Shown here in pieces: positions 9,041 through 17,656 of a stretch of DNA of 18,493 nt. How positions within the stretch are numbered: the stretch's first letter is position 1; each line of letters begins with the position of its first letter. The translations under genes and the position numbers were made by a program. The stretch spans positions 1 to 18,493 of the forward strand of contig JAHLKH010000345.1 in NCBI GenBank assembly GCA_025526915.1. Direction: 5' to 3'. The notes under the pieces are model-generated. The model did no database searches. It was not told where the DNA came from and saw only the letters and a list, made by a program, of their open reading frames with translations. The DNA is from Entophlyctis helioformis. Lineage: Eukaryota; Chytridiomycota; Chytridiomycetes; Chytridiales; Chytriomycetaceae.

Positions 9041-9067
9041 GTCTCTGGGCGAAAAATGAAACAAGAA

Positions 9068-9140
9068 GGGGGTCTAGCTCAAATGGTAGAGCGCTCGCTT
9101 AGCATGCGAGAGGCACTGGGATCAATGCCCAGGTCCTCCA
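9068..9140 (+). tRNA. tRNA-Ala (anticodon AGC)
   Basis: A 73-nt cloverleaf folds as follows: acceptor 9068-9074 with 9133-9139, D arm GCTC/GAGC (9077-9092), anticodon arm CTCGC/GCGAG (9094-9110) with loop TTAGCAT and anticodon AGC at 9101-9103, five-base variable loop, T arm CTGGG/CCCAG (9116-9132) and discriminator A at 9140. There is no intron and no encoded CCA, as expected for a nuclear gene. The A-box (TAGCTCAAATGG) is good. Oddities are a T-T mismatch at pair 6-67, a G-T pair at 3-70, and a T loop of ATCAATG with A instead of T at position 54, which also weakens the B-box. A functional gene is likely, but a slightly degenerate copy is possible. Confidence 0.85.
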
Positions 9141-9143
9141 CTC

Positions 9144-9147
9144 TTTT
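9144..9147 (+). terminator. Pol III T4 terminator of tRNA-Ala
   Basis: TTTT begins four bases after the discriminator base, the usual place and form of an RNA polymerase III terminator. Confidence 0.7.
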
Positions 9148-9154
9148 GCCCCTT

Positions 9155-9184
9155 GGCTGTCCCACCAGACAGCCACTCTTTTTT
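9155..9184 (+). terminator. Hairpin plus T6 downstream of tRNA, possible back-up terminator
   Basis: GGCTGTC and GACAGCC form a perfect 7-bp stem around a 6-nt loop (CCACCA). TTTTTT follows at 9179-9184. Its position after the first T4 suggests a back-up Pol III stop; this is inference. Confidence 0.4.
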
Positions 9185-9312
9185 GGCTCGTCTGGACACC
9201 CAGAAAAGCTTCTTTTTGCCTCTTCTTCTGCATCCCACTCAATCTGCCCTCTTTCCGGACATCCCAGCTGCTCTTCCTGCGACCATCTGCTCCTCAACAA
9301 AGCCAATCCGCA

Positions 9313-11510
9313 ATGACACGACCGCGGCGCCGTGTGTCTGCCCCAAACGCATGCAGTGCCGCACAGCAGTCGCACACAGCCATCGCACAGCCAGTCTCTC
9401 TGCCCACGCAGTCTGCTTCTGCCACGCCGACAACGCCCTCTGGGACCATGCAAGGTGTGTTGGAGCATGCGTGCCGTGACGCGCTCTGTCCAGACCAGTC
9501 GCGTCGCTGTCTGGTCTGCCGGCCGACGTGCCTGGCGCGCATCCGGCACTGACCTGCCCTCTGGTCTGCCACTAAAACCCAACGGCCCAGTAGCATCCAC
9601 AGCACAACAGCCGCCAACGCTCGCTCATGCAAAGGCTGCCCAACGCTCCAAGCACAACAAACACCGAATGCAGCTGCTTCCTCTCAACGACAGCAACGCG
9701 GAGAGCACCAAACCCGACACGCCTGTATCTGCAACCGCGGACAATCTCGGACAGGAGAGCCTTGCGCTGACCGGCCTGGCGCTTCCGCACGTTCCGCAGT
9801 CTGCCGATGGCCACCACAATCAGCTGCCCGCTGCAACACAGCAACAGCACTCTCGGTCTCCATCGACAACTGCTGCCGTCTCAAAGAAGACTACTTCTGC
9901 TGCTGCCCATATCCCACAACTTGCTGGCACGGCCGCGACCATCGCGTCAAGAGCGCCGGCATCCCGTGTCTGTGTGGATGTGCCAGACATTGATGCCGAT
10001 GAAGCTGTGAGTCCATGCATGGCGGATGCGTCTACCGCATGATCGCATCCCACAGAGTGTTGCGATCCATGCAGCAGACTGACTGACTGACTGGCCGACT
10101 GGCACCGCTGCATCCAACTGCAGGACGCGACAGATGACTGCCAGCCCGTGTTCCGCGATGACGAGTCGTGGCGTCGCTCGTCAGCGCAATCCTTTGCTGG
10201 CACATCCAGGCAGCTTCTCTCGTCATTGTCTTCACGCTCAGCCTCGACCTCACATCCAGCTCTCAGCCATCCTCAAAATCCCAAGCCACAACAGCAGCCA
10301 CTTGGATCGTTTGACGAGGAGCTGCGGTTGGCTGCCCAACGGCTGGAGGACGAGCTGGCACTGAGCAGCAAGGCGTCATGGCAGTCGATCCAGCACCAAG
10401 CATACTTTGAGGCATCAACATCGTCATCGTCGGTTGCTGCCTCGCTGCCTGCTGGTCCGTCCAAGTACCGCGACTTTATCCCGACGGCTGTACCAACGCT
10501 CAATGTGGACGATGCCACGATCTGTCTGCTGGACACTCTGATCAAGCAGCTGTCGCAGCCCGAGACGGACACGGATGCCGGTCAGACACCCTCGCCTGCA
10601 TCAGCATCCATGGCAGCAGCAAGCACATCGACAGCCACAGCCACACCGACAGAGCCAAAGGCAGCAGATCAGAATGGCAGCAAGAAACGCAAGAAGAACA
10701 AGAAGCGTCCAAAGAAGAAGTCGTCCAAAGTCGATGCTGCACAGCCGCAGCAGGAGCAGCAGCATCAGCAGGAGGAGACTGCCATTCCAGACCTGCTGCC
10801 GCCGGTTTCGGCTGCCGTTCCAGACTTTAACGACTGGGCAACCGTGTGGTGGCAGACACGCAACTCGGTGCCGCCAACCGCAGCTGGCAACCACACGCAC
10901 ATTGCCATTGTGGATGCTTCGGTCGGCGGGTCCATCTTGCAGCATCTTCAGCGTCGCAGCAATGCAGATGCACCTGGCAGCCTTGATTCAAGGGACACGC
11001 ATGGATCGCACTGGACGCTTGTGGACAGCATACGCATCGACCGAATGAGCCAGCCACTGGCCGAGTATGTGTGTGCATACGGCATTGGCACGGCAGAATG
11101 GGACAGCGAGCGGAAACGTCTGGCAGACAAACGCGACTGGCTTGTGCTCAAAATCCGCATGGACCCGCAACTGGTCTCGCACGACCTTGTGACGCTGATC
11201 AGTAAGCTGCCGCCTTTCTCTCCATCTCTTGAGTGCCTTTGTTGAGGGGCTGCACCTGACGCTGTCTGCCTGTCTGCCATCTGCTACAGACACTATTGTG
11301 CACGCATCGCATCCACACGACCGCGAGCATCCGTACGATGTGCTCGTGTCCTACGATGCACGCTCGTCGCTCGTCTGGGAGGCCGCCTTCTTTGTGTCCA
11401 GCACCACGGATGCCCAGACGCTGCGCCAACACGATCCGCTGCCATCGCACATCACAGCGGAGTCAACCCTCTTTCGTGATGCAGACATCCACACTCCTCG
11501 CACGCCGTGA
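9313..11510 (+). CDS. Hypothetical protein with low-complexity N-terminus and basic stretch, four exons
   Basis: Proposed exons are 9313-9454, 9591-10006, 10124-11201 and 11290-11510. All introns are GT-AG and the sum of 1857 nt gives 618 residues. Splice phases agree at every joint, and CTGAC or CTAAAA branch-like sites precede the acceptors. Residues 1 to about 370 are Ser/Thr/Ala/Gln-rich and likely disordered. A run of Lys/Arg (KKRKKNKKRPKKK, about 372-386) looks like a nuclear or nucleolar localisation signal, followed by a Gln-rich patch. The C-terminal 200 residues (from about 415: FNDWATVWWQTRN, HIAIVDASVGGSIL, DWLVLKIRMDPQLVSHDL, DVLVSYDARSSLVWEAAFFV) have regular hydrophobic patterning and are probably a folded domain, which I do not recognise. 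A nuclear role is only suggested by the basic tract. Exon 1 and its start are the least certain part. Confidence 0.65.
10077..10092. repeat. (GACT)4 in intron 2 of the hypothetical gene
   Basis: Four perfect GACT units lie 31-46 bp before the acceptor at 10123. Each overlaps a CTGAC-type branch-point sequence, so the repeat may supply several branch sites. Confidence 0.8.
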
Positions 11511-11846
11511 TGCACCCTCTCTTACCCGCTTTCTTTGTACCCCCTCTTGCCATCCTCATCTGTGACGTTAGTGTTGTTCTTGTGTTCAATGTTGAGAGTA
11601 AATGCCATCAATCGGCTCTGTTGTGTCTTGGCCCATGCACATGTGCTACACCCTGGACAACCATGATCGATCATTCACATAACATGCACACTGTTGATCC
11701 GCTTCACTCTCACATGGGCTGCTTGGTATCCCTGACACCCCCCTGCCATTCACATGCCATTCCAACATTGCTTTGAATCGCAATTTCGCATCTCGTTCAA
11801 TCGGTTCTTTGAGTGTTGACAACGCAGTTTGGCGCAGCGCATGCAG
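11511..11846. other. Intergenic region between the hypothetical gene and the Rolling stone-like gene
   Basis: This holds the 3' UTR of the upstream gene and the promoter of the next. The 12-mer CTTTGAGTGTTG at 11807-11818 recurs upstream of the next TATA-containing gene. No AATAAA and no further coding sequence were seen. Confidence 0.5.
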
Positions 11847-11853
11847 TATAAAA
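11847..11853 (+). promoter_or_regulatory. TATA box of the Rolling stone-like gene
   Basis: TATAAAA lies 72 bp before the proposed ATG. With a start site about 30 bp downstream this leaves a 5' leader of roughly 45-50 nt. Confidence 0.7.
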
Positions 11854-11924
11854 CAGCGGCATTCTCTCTGCGCCATCCAGCCACATATCCCACCACCCAC
11901 CTGTACAGCACTCAACAACCCGCC

Positions 11925-12986
11925 ATGCATAATACAGATAGACCCACTCTCCATGCACCAATGCGCACCAGCAGCCATCGATCCGCCGCTTCAGTCGCTC
12001 CGGCTTCGCCCGTGTCGCCCACATCACCGACCGTCATCGCCATCTCAAAGAACCTGCTGAATCCGCATCTGGCGCCTGTCATTCCCATGAACCGCATCGT
12101 GTACAGCACTGCCGATCCCGAAACTGGCAGCCACGCCAACGTGCAAACCGACAACGATCCGCTGGCATGCAGCTCCCACTCGCTGTTTGTGTCGCCACAG
12201 ACGCTGCTCCGTGTGCGGCTGTGTCTTCTCGTCTACACGGCAGCGTTTGTCATGTGGCGCTTTGGGCAGAACAAGCTGGCGTATCTGCACTTTCTGACCA
12301 ACTGGAGCTGGATCCTGCTGCTCGCGTATCTGCTGGTGAGTCCTCATTGAGACGAGTCTAGAGTGCGGAAACGTGCTGACCCAGCCTGTTTGCTCAATGC
12401 ACCGACGCTCGTGTCACGGATCGGTCCTGCACAGGCTGCCACGCTCGCCAGCCACCATGCCATGCAGTCCAAGGCGGCACAGCAAACCGACAGCCAGCGC
12501 GCATCTCGGCTTGGACGGCTGCTGCCGTGGCTGTTTGCCGCAAGCCAGACGCTCGTGTGGCTCGTAGCGGTCGTGTTTTGGCTGCTGCTGACGGGAACGC
12601 TGCGGTCGGCGCCATCGACCATCGAGCGTCTGTCGCTCATCAACGGCCACACAGGCAACCTGGTCATTGCAACGGTCGATCTCGTGCTGTGCAAGACAGT
12701 TCTTCTGCCGCGCCACGCACTTGCGCCTGCTACGGTCGTCGCAGTGTTTCTGTGCATGGTGTGGACAGTGCGAGCGCTGTTTCCCGACGTGGCGTACCCG
12801 TACGCATTCATTGGCAAGTGGATGGATCCCGTTGGCGGCCTGCAGCGCGACGGCGTTACTGGGTTCCTGACAGGTGTCGGCGTGGGCTCCATCGGCCTGC
12901 TCATCGCCTGGCTGTTCTTCTGGGTCCCCCTCGGTCTGATCCGTCTGCGTGTCTACATCGCAACTCGCGCAGCCCGCAGCCAGTAG
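11925..12986 (+). CDS. Rolling stone-like six-pass membrane protein, two exons
   Basis: Exon 1 is 11925-12335 and exon 2 is 12435-12986. The intron (99 nt, GTGAGT...CACAG) is phase 0, giving 320 residues. A nearer AG at 12384 would put exon 2 out of frame. The start is the first ATG after the TATA box and agrees with the frame. Residues 1-90 are Ser/Thr/Pro-rich and probably cytosolic. Hydrophobic segments lie at about 98-113, 120-137, 170-190, 210-228, 233-250 and 284-305. The motif LHFLTNWSW (about 121-129) and a central NGHTGN before a membrane helix resemble the Rolling stone (ROST) / FAR-17a-like families, known in animals from myoblast fusion and lipid metabolism. A motif-level match supports membership; function in a fungus is unknown. 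Confidence 0.75.
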
Positions 12987-13384
12987 ATGTGCACAGACAC
13001 ACTCGCCAAGCCCACACATGAGCTTGAATGGCGACTGAATGAAGCAGCTTGACCCTTGAGATCCTCGATCGTTGTCTGCTCGCACCTGCATCCCATCCAG
13101 CAAGTAGCAAAGCACACCAGCCACCCCAGCTGACCACTGCCCAGCTGACCACTGTCAAGCCACCTCCATCAGTGCCGCTTTGAGTGTTGGCTGCTGTTCA
13201 ATCTGGCGCGTTATTGGCGGCATATTCCAGACTCGGGACTCCAGTCAGGATCTTGGGTCGTAGTGGCACCGCATGCACCAGCACCATTCAGTTGTGATGC
13301 CTGAGCGCCACGCCGCACTGGATCTGTTCAGTGTGCGCCACATCTGCAGCCCGCCATCTGCATTCACTCTGACATCCTAGCGGC
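12987..13384. other. Intergenic region upstream of the VWD gene
   Basis: No gene was found. It contains a 15-bp tandem duplication (13125-13154), the 12-mer CTTTGAGTGTTG (13178-13189) shared with the preceding promoter, and an inverted CCAAT motif (ATTGG at 13212-13216), about 170 bp before the TATA box. Confidence 0.5.
13125..13154. repeat. 15-bp tandem duplication
   Basis: CCCAGCTGACCACTG occurs twice in direct succession, in the 3' flank of the Rolling stone-like gene. No function is evident. Confidence 0.9.
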
Positions 13385-13391
13385 TATAAAG
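13385..13391 (+). promoter_or_regulatory. TATA box of the VWD surface-protein gene
   Basis: TATAAAG lies 87 bp before the ATG. The stretch between them is CA/CAG-rich and poor in G, typical of leaders of well-expressed fungal genes. Confidence 0.75.
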
Positions 13392-13471
13392 AGCGCAGCC
13401 AGAGCCGCTCACAACCAGCCATCATCATACAGACATACAACCAAGCAGTACAGCAACAGCAAGCAGCCATC

Positions 13472-15692
13472 ATGCACTCGTCGCTCATTCTCGCTCTCGC
13501 CGCTTCTGCTCTCTCCCTCGTTGGTGCTGTTCCACAAGCCAGATCCTCGGCCAACACCGAGATCGCGCCATGGATCGACCTGCAGCCGGCCGTCCTCTCC
13601 CTCAATGACCTGTCCGACAGCAACAAGTTTGGCTGCAAGCTCACATCCATGCCCAAGGGTCCTGTCACCGTCTACTTTGAGCATCCGTCCATCTCGTTCT
13701 CGGACTGCTTTGTGCGCTTCGACCAGACCAACTGGAACATCACCAAGGAGATCGGCGTCACGCCTATCCCCGTGTTTGGCCAGTACGTTGGTGCCAACAC
13801 CACGATCCCGCTCAGCATCCGTGTGCATGCGGCTGCCGATGCCGATGGCTACCACAATGCCGAGGTCGAACTACCGTGCAACCGCAAGCCTGCCGTTGGC
13901 GGCGTGTGCACCAGCCTGGGCGATCCCCACTTCAAGGTATTCAATGTTGCCGATGCTCTGCGGCATCTCTTGCTGCGTGTGTGCCAAGTCCACATCTTGC
14001 TGATCTATGCATGCCGACCCCCAGTCGTTTGACGGGCTGTCGTTCTCGTCGCAGCCGCTGGGCAACCACCACCTGGTCAAGTCGGCCGATCTCAACATCC
14101 AAGTGATCCAGGACCGTTGTGGCGACCATGTCACCTGCAACACCGCCGTTGCGATCCGGTACGGCTCGTCCATCATGATCTACGACATCCGCAACAAGCA
14201 GAGCAAGCCGCAGATGGCACAGGTCACGCCAAACAAGGACGGTCTCACCTACACGGCTCCCAAGGCATCCGGCGGCGTTGGCACACACACCGTCACAACT
14301 CCATGTGGATCGACCATCACCATCACGCACTTTACCGATGGCTTCCCTCTGCTGGACGTCACGGTCCATCTCGCTGGCGGCTATACCAAGGTCGGCGGCA
14401 TGTGTAACCGTCTGCCAGGCGAGTCCAACACGAAGCTCAACGACGCGAACGGCAACACGTGCAGCCACAAGAAGCAGCAGGAAGTGGACAGGTTCATCAG
14501 CACGTGGAAGGTTGCCGAGAACGAGGATCTGTTCAAGGGACGCTACAGCCAGACGACCAACGCTCCGTCCAAGGGCACCGCTGCTATCCGCCGCTGCACC
14601 ATTCCTGAGATCCCGAAGGTGGTGCAGCCCGAGATCAAGCCCAAGCCGCCTGTTCTGCCTCTGTACATTCCGCCTGTTACGACTGCACAGATCACGACCG
14701 AGGCTGCGACGACCACAACCACGTCGATCATTGCCACTTACACCACGACCGTTGTGGAGTCGACGACGATCGTGCTGTCCACAGCCACGGTCCTGGTGCC
14801 AGCCACCACAAGAACGGTCACAGCATCATCATCCACGGAGCTTGCCACGAGCACGCTCGTCGTTCCTGCCTCGTTCACCACAACCGTCGTCCCTGTCACG
14901 TCCACCGTGTCTGCGACTCTGACTGTTCCTGTTGTTGCCACCACCACGACCATTGTCACCATCCCCGTCCTGCAGGCATCCACCACCACCACCACAACAG
15001 CAACAGACGCCACATACACTCGTCCATCGCCGCCGCCCGAGTTCACCCACCAGTGCGAGTCTCACTGCAAGAGCCTGTTCACCGTCCCCGGCTGTGACAA
15101 GATCGTCGACCCGTCCTTTTACATCGGTGCCTGCATCCTCGATGCCAAGTCGACAGGCTCGTACGCCTTCACCGAGAGCGCCAAGACCGCATACCTCGCC
15201 CTGTGCCGCACACAGACAACGTACATGGAGCGCGATGTCAAGCCCGAGATCATCAAGCAAGCCACAACGATCCAGACGCAGTGCGGCTTTGGCAACAACA
15301 CGTGCATCAACAAGTGCTCGGGCAACGGTGTCTGTGCCGACTATGGCTGCGCGTGCCAGCCGGGATGGGGTGGCGTGGACTGCTCGACGAACCTCACTCA
15401 GCGCGTGCAGTACAACGTGGAGTCGGGCAAGTACGAGACAGGTGTGAGTCCCGACGTGTCCAACAAGGGCGTGCTCGTCGGCAACGGCGTGCCCCAAAAG
15501 CCAGCAACCAGTGTCGTCGAGACTCCTGCTGCCGAGACTGCTGCCGAGACTCCTGCGGCTGCCCCGTCTGAAACGCACGGCAGCAGCGACTATGACCGTG
15601 TGGACGTGGTCAACTCTGCAGCCATTTCCCTTGCGCTCGGATGGCAGTTTGCTGCAGCACTCGCTGTGGCGTCTCTCTCCCTGCTTGTATGA
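13472..15692 (+). CDS. Secreted VWD / C8-like / EGF-like surface protein, probably GPI-anchored
   Basis: Exon 1 is 13472-13936 and exon 2 is 14025-15692, with an 88-nt phase-0 intron, giving 710 residues. Splicing restores the VWD core signature GDPHFK|SFDGLSF (150-162), which supports the model. Order of parts: signal peptide 1-19 (cleavage after SLVGA); a beta-rich Ig/Calx-beta-like region with a FDQTNWN motif (about 38-130); a von Willebrand type D domain (about 146-322, ending in GGMCNRLPGES and a closing W); a Thr/Val-rich, mucin-like stalk (about 373-485); a Cys-rich segment resembling the C8 domain (about 498-553, CxxxC...GCDKIVDPSFYIGAC); an EGF-like module (about 575-608, CSGNGVC...CQPGWGGVDC); an Ala/Glu/Pro repeat; and a C-terminal hydrophobic tail with no cytosolic end (about 685-710), as in GPI-anchor signals. 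A cell-wall or adhesion role is inferred. The neighbours give no further clue. Confidence 0.9.
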
Positions 15693-15735
15693 TCCGCCCT
15701 TGTATGTGTGTGTCTGTCTGTGTGTACATCCTCGC

Positions 15736-15741
15736 AATAAA
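15736..15741 (+). promoter_or_regulatory. Polyadenylation signal of the VWD gene
   Basis: AATAAA lies 44 bp after the stop codon. It is the only textbook polyadenylation signal noted next to a gene in this window. Confidence 0.7.
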
Positions 15742-16188
15742 CGCTCGCTCCAGCAAGAATGAACCCGAGTGATTTGTGCGAGTGGCCGCGAGGCGTAAAT
15801 GCCGCAAGGAGAAGCGTCGCAGCAGAGAAGCCCGGCAGAGAGTGCGCAAGGACGCAGGCTGGTGCCAATAGTGCACTCGTCATGCTCAACCCAGCCAGAA
15901 GCAGCCTGAACTAGACATGCCAACGCTGCGCATGTGTGGCAAGCCGCTGTCGTTGTTGGGATGTCGGCTGACGTCGGCTGAACTGCGCGAGTTTTGCTTG
16001 GCAGAAAGCACAAGCACTTTCCTTTTCTTGCACACCAACTCCACAGCCGAGCCGTCGCAGCGCCTTCGTTCCAGGAAGAGAGCAGAGGGTCTGCACGGCA
16101 GGGGCAGCCACTCTCGTATCCGTCCCTCCGTCCCTCCGTCCATCTCCTGCCTCTGCCGGTGGCTGCTCTTGTCTTGGCGACACCTGCA
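15742..16188. other. Intergenic region upstream of the ankyrin gene
   Basis: No convincing gene was found. It includes a CCAAT motif near 15864, a short tandem GTCGGCTGA duplication (about 15964-15981) and a CGTCCCTC array (about 16120-16142) in the presumed 5' leader. An open frame extends upstream of the ankyrin ATG, but it lacks a supported start. Confidence 0.5.
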
Positions 16189-17590
16189 ATGCCCAACAGC
16201 CAGCTCAAGCGCCGTCGCTCAGTGTCGCCCGCCGTCGATCATGGTGTGGGGTCCCGAGCTGTTGCTGCTGTTTCTGATGCTGTTTCTGATGCTGCTCATC
16301 GTTCTGGGCTGCCAAGACACCTGGAGCTGGCCCGACTGCAGACTCTGCGTGCGGTCAAGGCAGCAAGCCTGTGGGATCTCATCCCTGCCGAGCTGCAGAA
16401 CAAGATCGTCGACCACGCAGGGCCACTCACGCAGCTTCTCCACGGACGCCTGCGGCTGCCACTGTCTGGCAGTCTGGCGGATGCCGCCAAGGCACGCAGT
16501 CTGTGGGTCGATGCGTTCAAGATGGACTGGCGCGGGGATCTGCAGCTGCTGCCCTCGGACGTGCTGCTCAGCAGGACGGATGCCAGCCACATCACCAGCC
16601 GCAGCATGTACGCTCGCTCGCTTGACCGGCTTGCCCAGTCCGATATCGGCAATCGCAACCGTGCAGTCTTGGTCCACGTCCCGCTGCGCCGTCTGTGGCT
16701 GGATGCCTTGCCTGCTGCCACATCGCCACTCGATCTCGGGCTGATGGCTGTCATGGGCGGACACCTGGCGTTCCTCCATCACCTTCTCGACACCAGCCAG
16801 GTGACGGTTGACGAGCTCAGCACACACGAGCGGTGCACAGCGGTGCACAACCACCAGGTCTGTAACCTGGCTGCCGAATGCGGGCATCTGGACATGGTCG
16901 AGTATCTCATGGAGCGGATGCCGAGCGGCGTGCGTCGGACACCGCATACCATGGACTGCGCTTGCTCGAGCGGCAACCTGGATCTCGTCATCTGGCTGCA
17001 CGAGACAGGTGCCGAGTGCACCGTGGCTGCAATGGACGATGCCGCCGACCGAGGACACTTGCACATTGTCCAGTGGCTGCACGCCAGCCGTACGGAAGGA
17101 TGCACAACGTCTGCGATGGATGGTGCGGCACACTGCGGCCACTTGAATGTCGTGCAGTGGCTGCACGATCATCGGACAGAGGGATGCACGACACATGCGA
17201 TGGACTGGTCAGCACAGAACGGCCATCTCGACACGGTCCTCTGGCTGCATGACCATCGCAGTGAAGGATGCACGACCAGGCGATGAACTGGGCAGCAAGC
17301 AACGGGGCATTTGCATGTCGTGCAGTGGCTGCATGCGCACCGAACCGGAGGGATGCACGACCGATGCCATTGACTTTGCAGCTGCCGGTGGGCATACCAA
17401 GGTTTTGGTGTGGCTGCATGAGAACCGTGCAGAGGGATACACGGTCGATGCCGTGCAGGATGCTCCCACAGACGACCTGGCGCGCATCCTTGTTGGCTGG
17501 CTGACACCGCGGCAACGACGGGACTTTGTGAGCGACGCCGTCTGCATGGATCTGGGCGATGCGGTCCGACGTTTACAGCCAGTGGAATAG
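16189..17590 (+). CDS. F-box-like / ankyrin-repeat protein, frame broken near the 3' end
   Basis: The start is ATG at 16189 (MPNSQLKRRR). An F-box-like segment (LWDLIPAELQNKIVDHAG, residues about 62-80) is followed from about residue 190 by ankyrin units of the form GHLxxVxWLHxxRTEGCTTxAMDxAA. The uninterrupted frame ends at TGA 17284-17286 after 365 residues, in the middle of a unit. The same repeat resumes downstream and ends properly at TAG 17588-17590 (frame 2, DAIDFAAAGGHTKVLVWLHE...). Three single-base changes explain this: one base missing in GACCAGG (about 17277), one extra G in CGGGGC (about 17306) and one extra G in CCGGAGGG (about 17350). Ankyrin arrays of this pattern are multi-copy in several zoosporic eukaryotes. 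An E3-adaptor role is inferred from the F-box-like region. Assembly error and real pseudogenisation cannot be separated here. Confidence 0.75.
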
Positions 17591-17656
17591 AGCCGGTTGT
17601 CTGCAGAGTGCTTGCTCGCTTTACATTCATTGGATGGGATGGGATGGGATGGGATA
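17591..17656. repeat. (GGGAT)n microsatellite between convergent genes
   Basis: Four perfect GGGAT units plus one degenerate unit occupy 17631-17655, in the short gap between the ankyrin stop codon and the recognisable end of the PIN-domain gene. Read on the minus strand the array extends the PIN frame as Ile-Pro-Ser-His-Pro, which is probably not conserved protein. Confidence 0.85.

Noticed and set aside
12363..12434. An earlier exon-2 start for the Rolling stone-like gene (AG at 12384)
   Set aside because: That acceptor joins exon 1 out of frame with the conserved membrane segments, whereas the AG at 12434 preserves phase 0.
14738..15046. A Val-rich minus-strand open frame
   Set aside because: It is the exact antisense of the Thr-rich stalk (ACC/ACG codons read as Val/Gly/Arg).
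14829..16208. A 459-codon open frame antisense to the VWD gene
   Set aside because: It is Arg/Cys/Gly-rich without any domain and mirrors a well-supported gene on the other strand. It arises from GC-rich codon composition.
17261..17325. A GTGAAG...GTGCAG intron that would bypass the ankyrin stop codon
   Set aside because: Its 65-nt length joins the wrong frame (frame 3 instead of the ankyrin frame 2), and the removed sequence is itself recognisable ankyrin coding.
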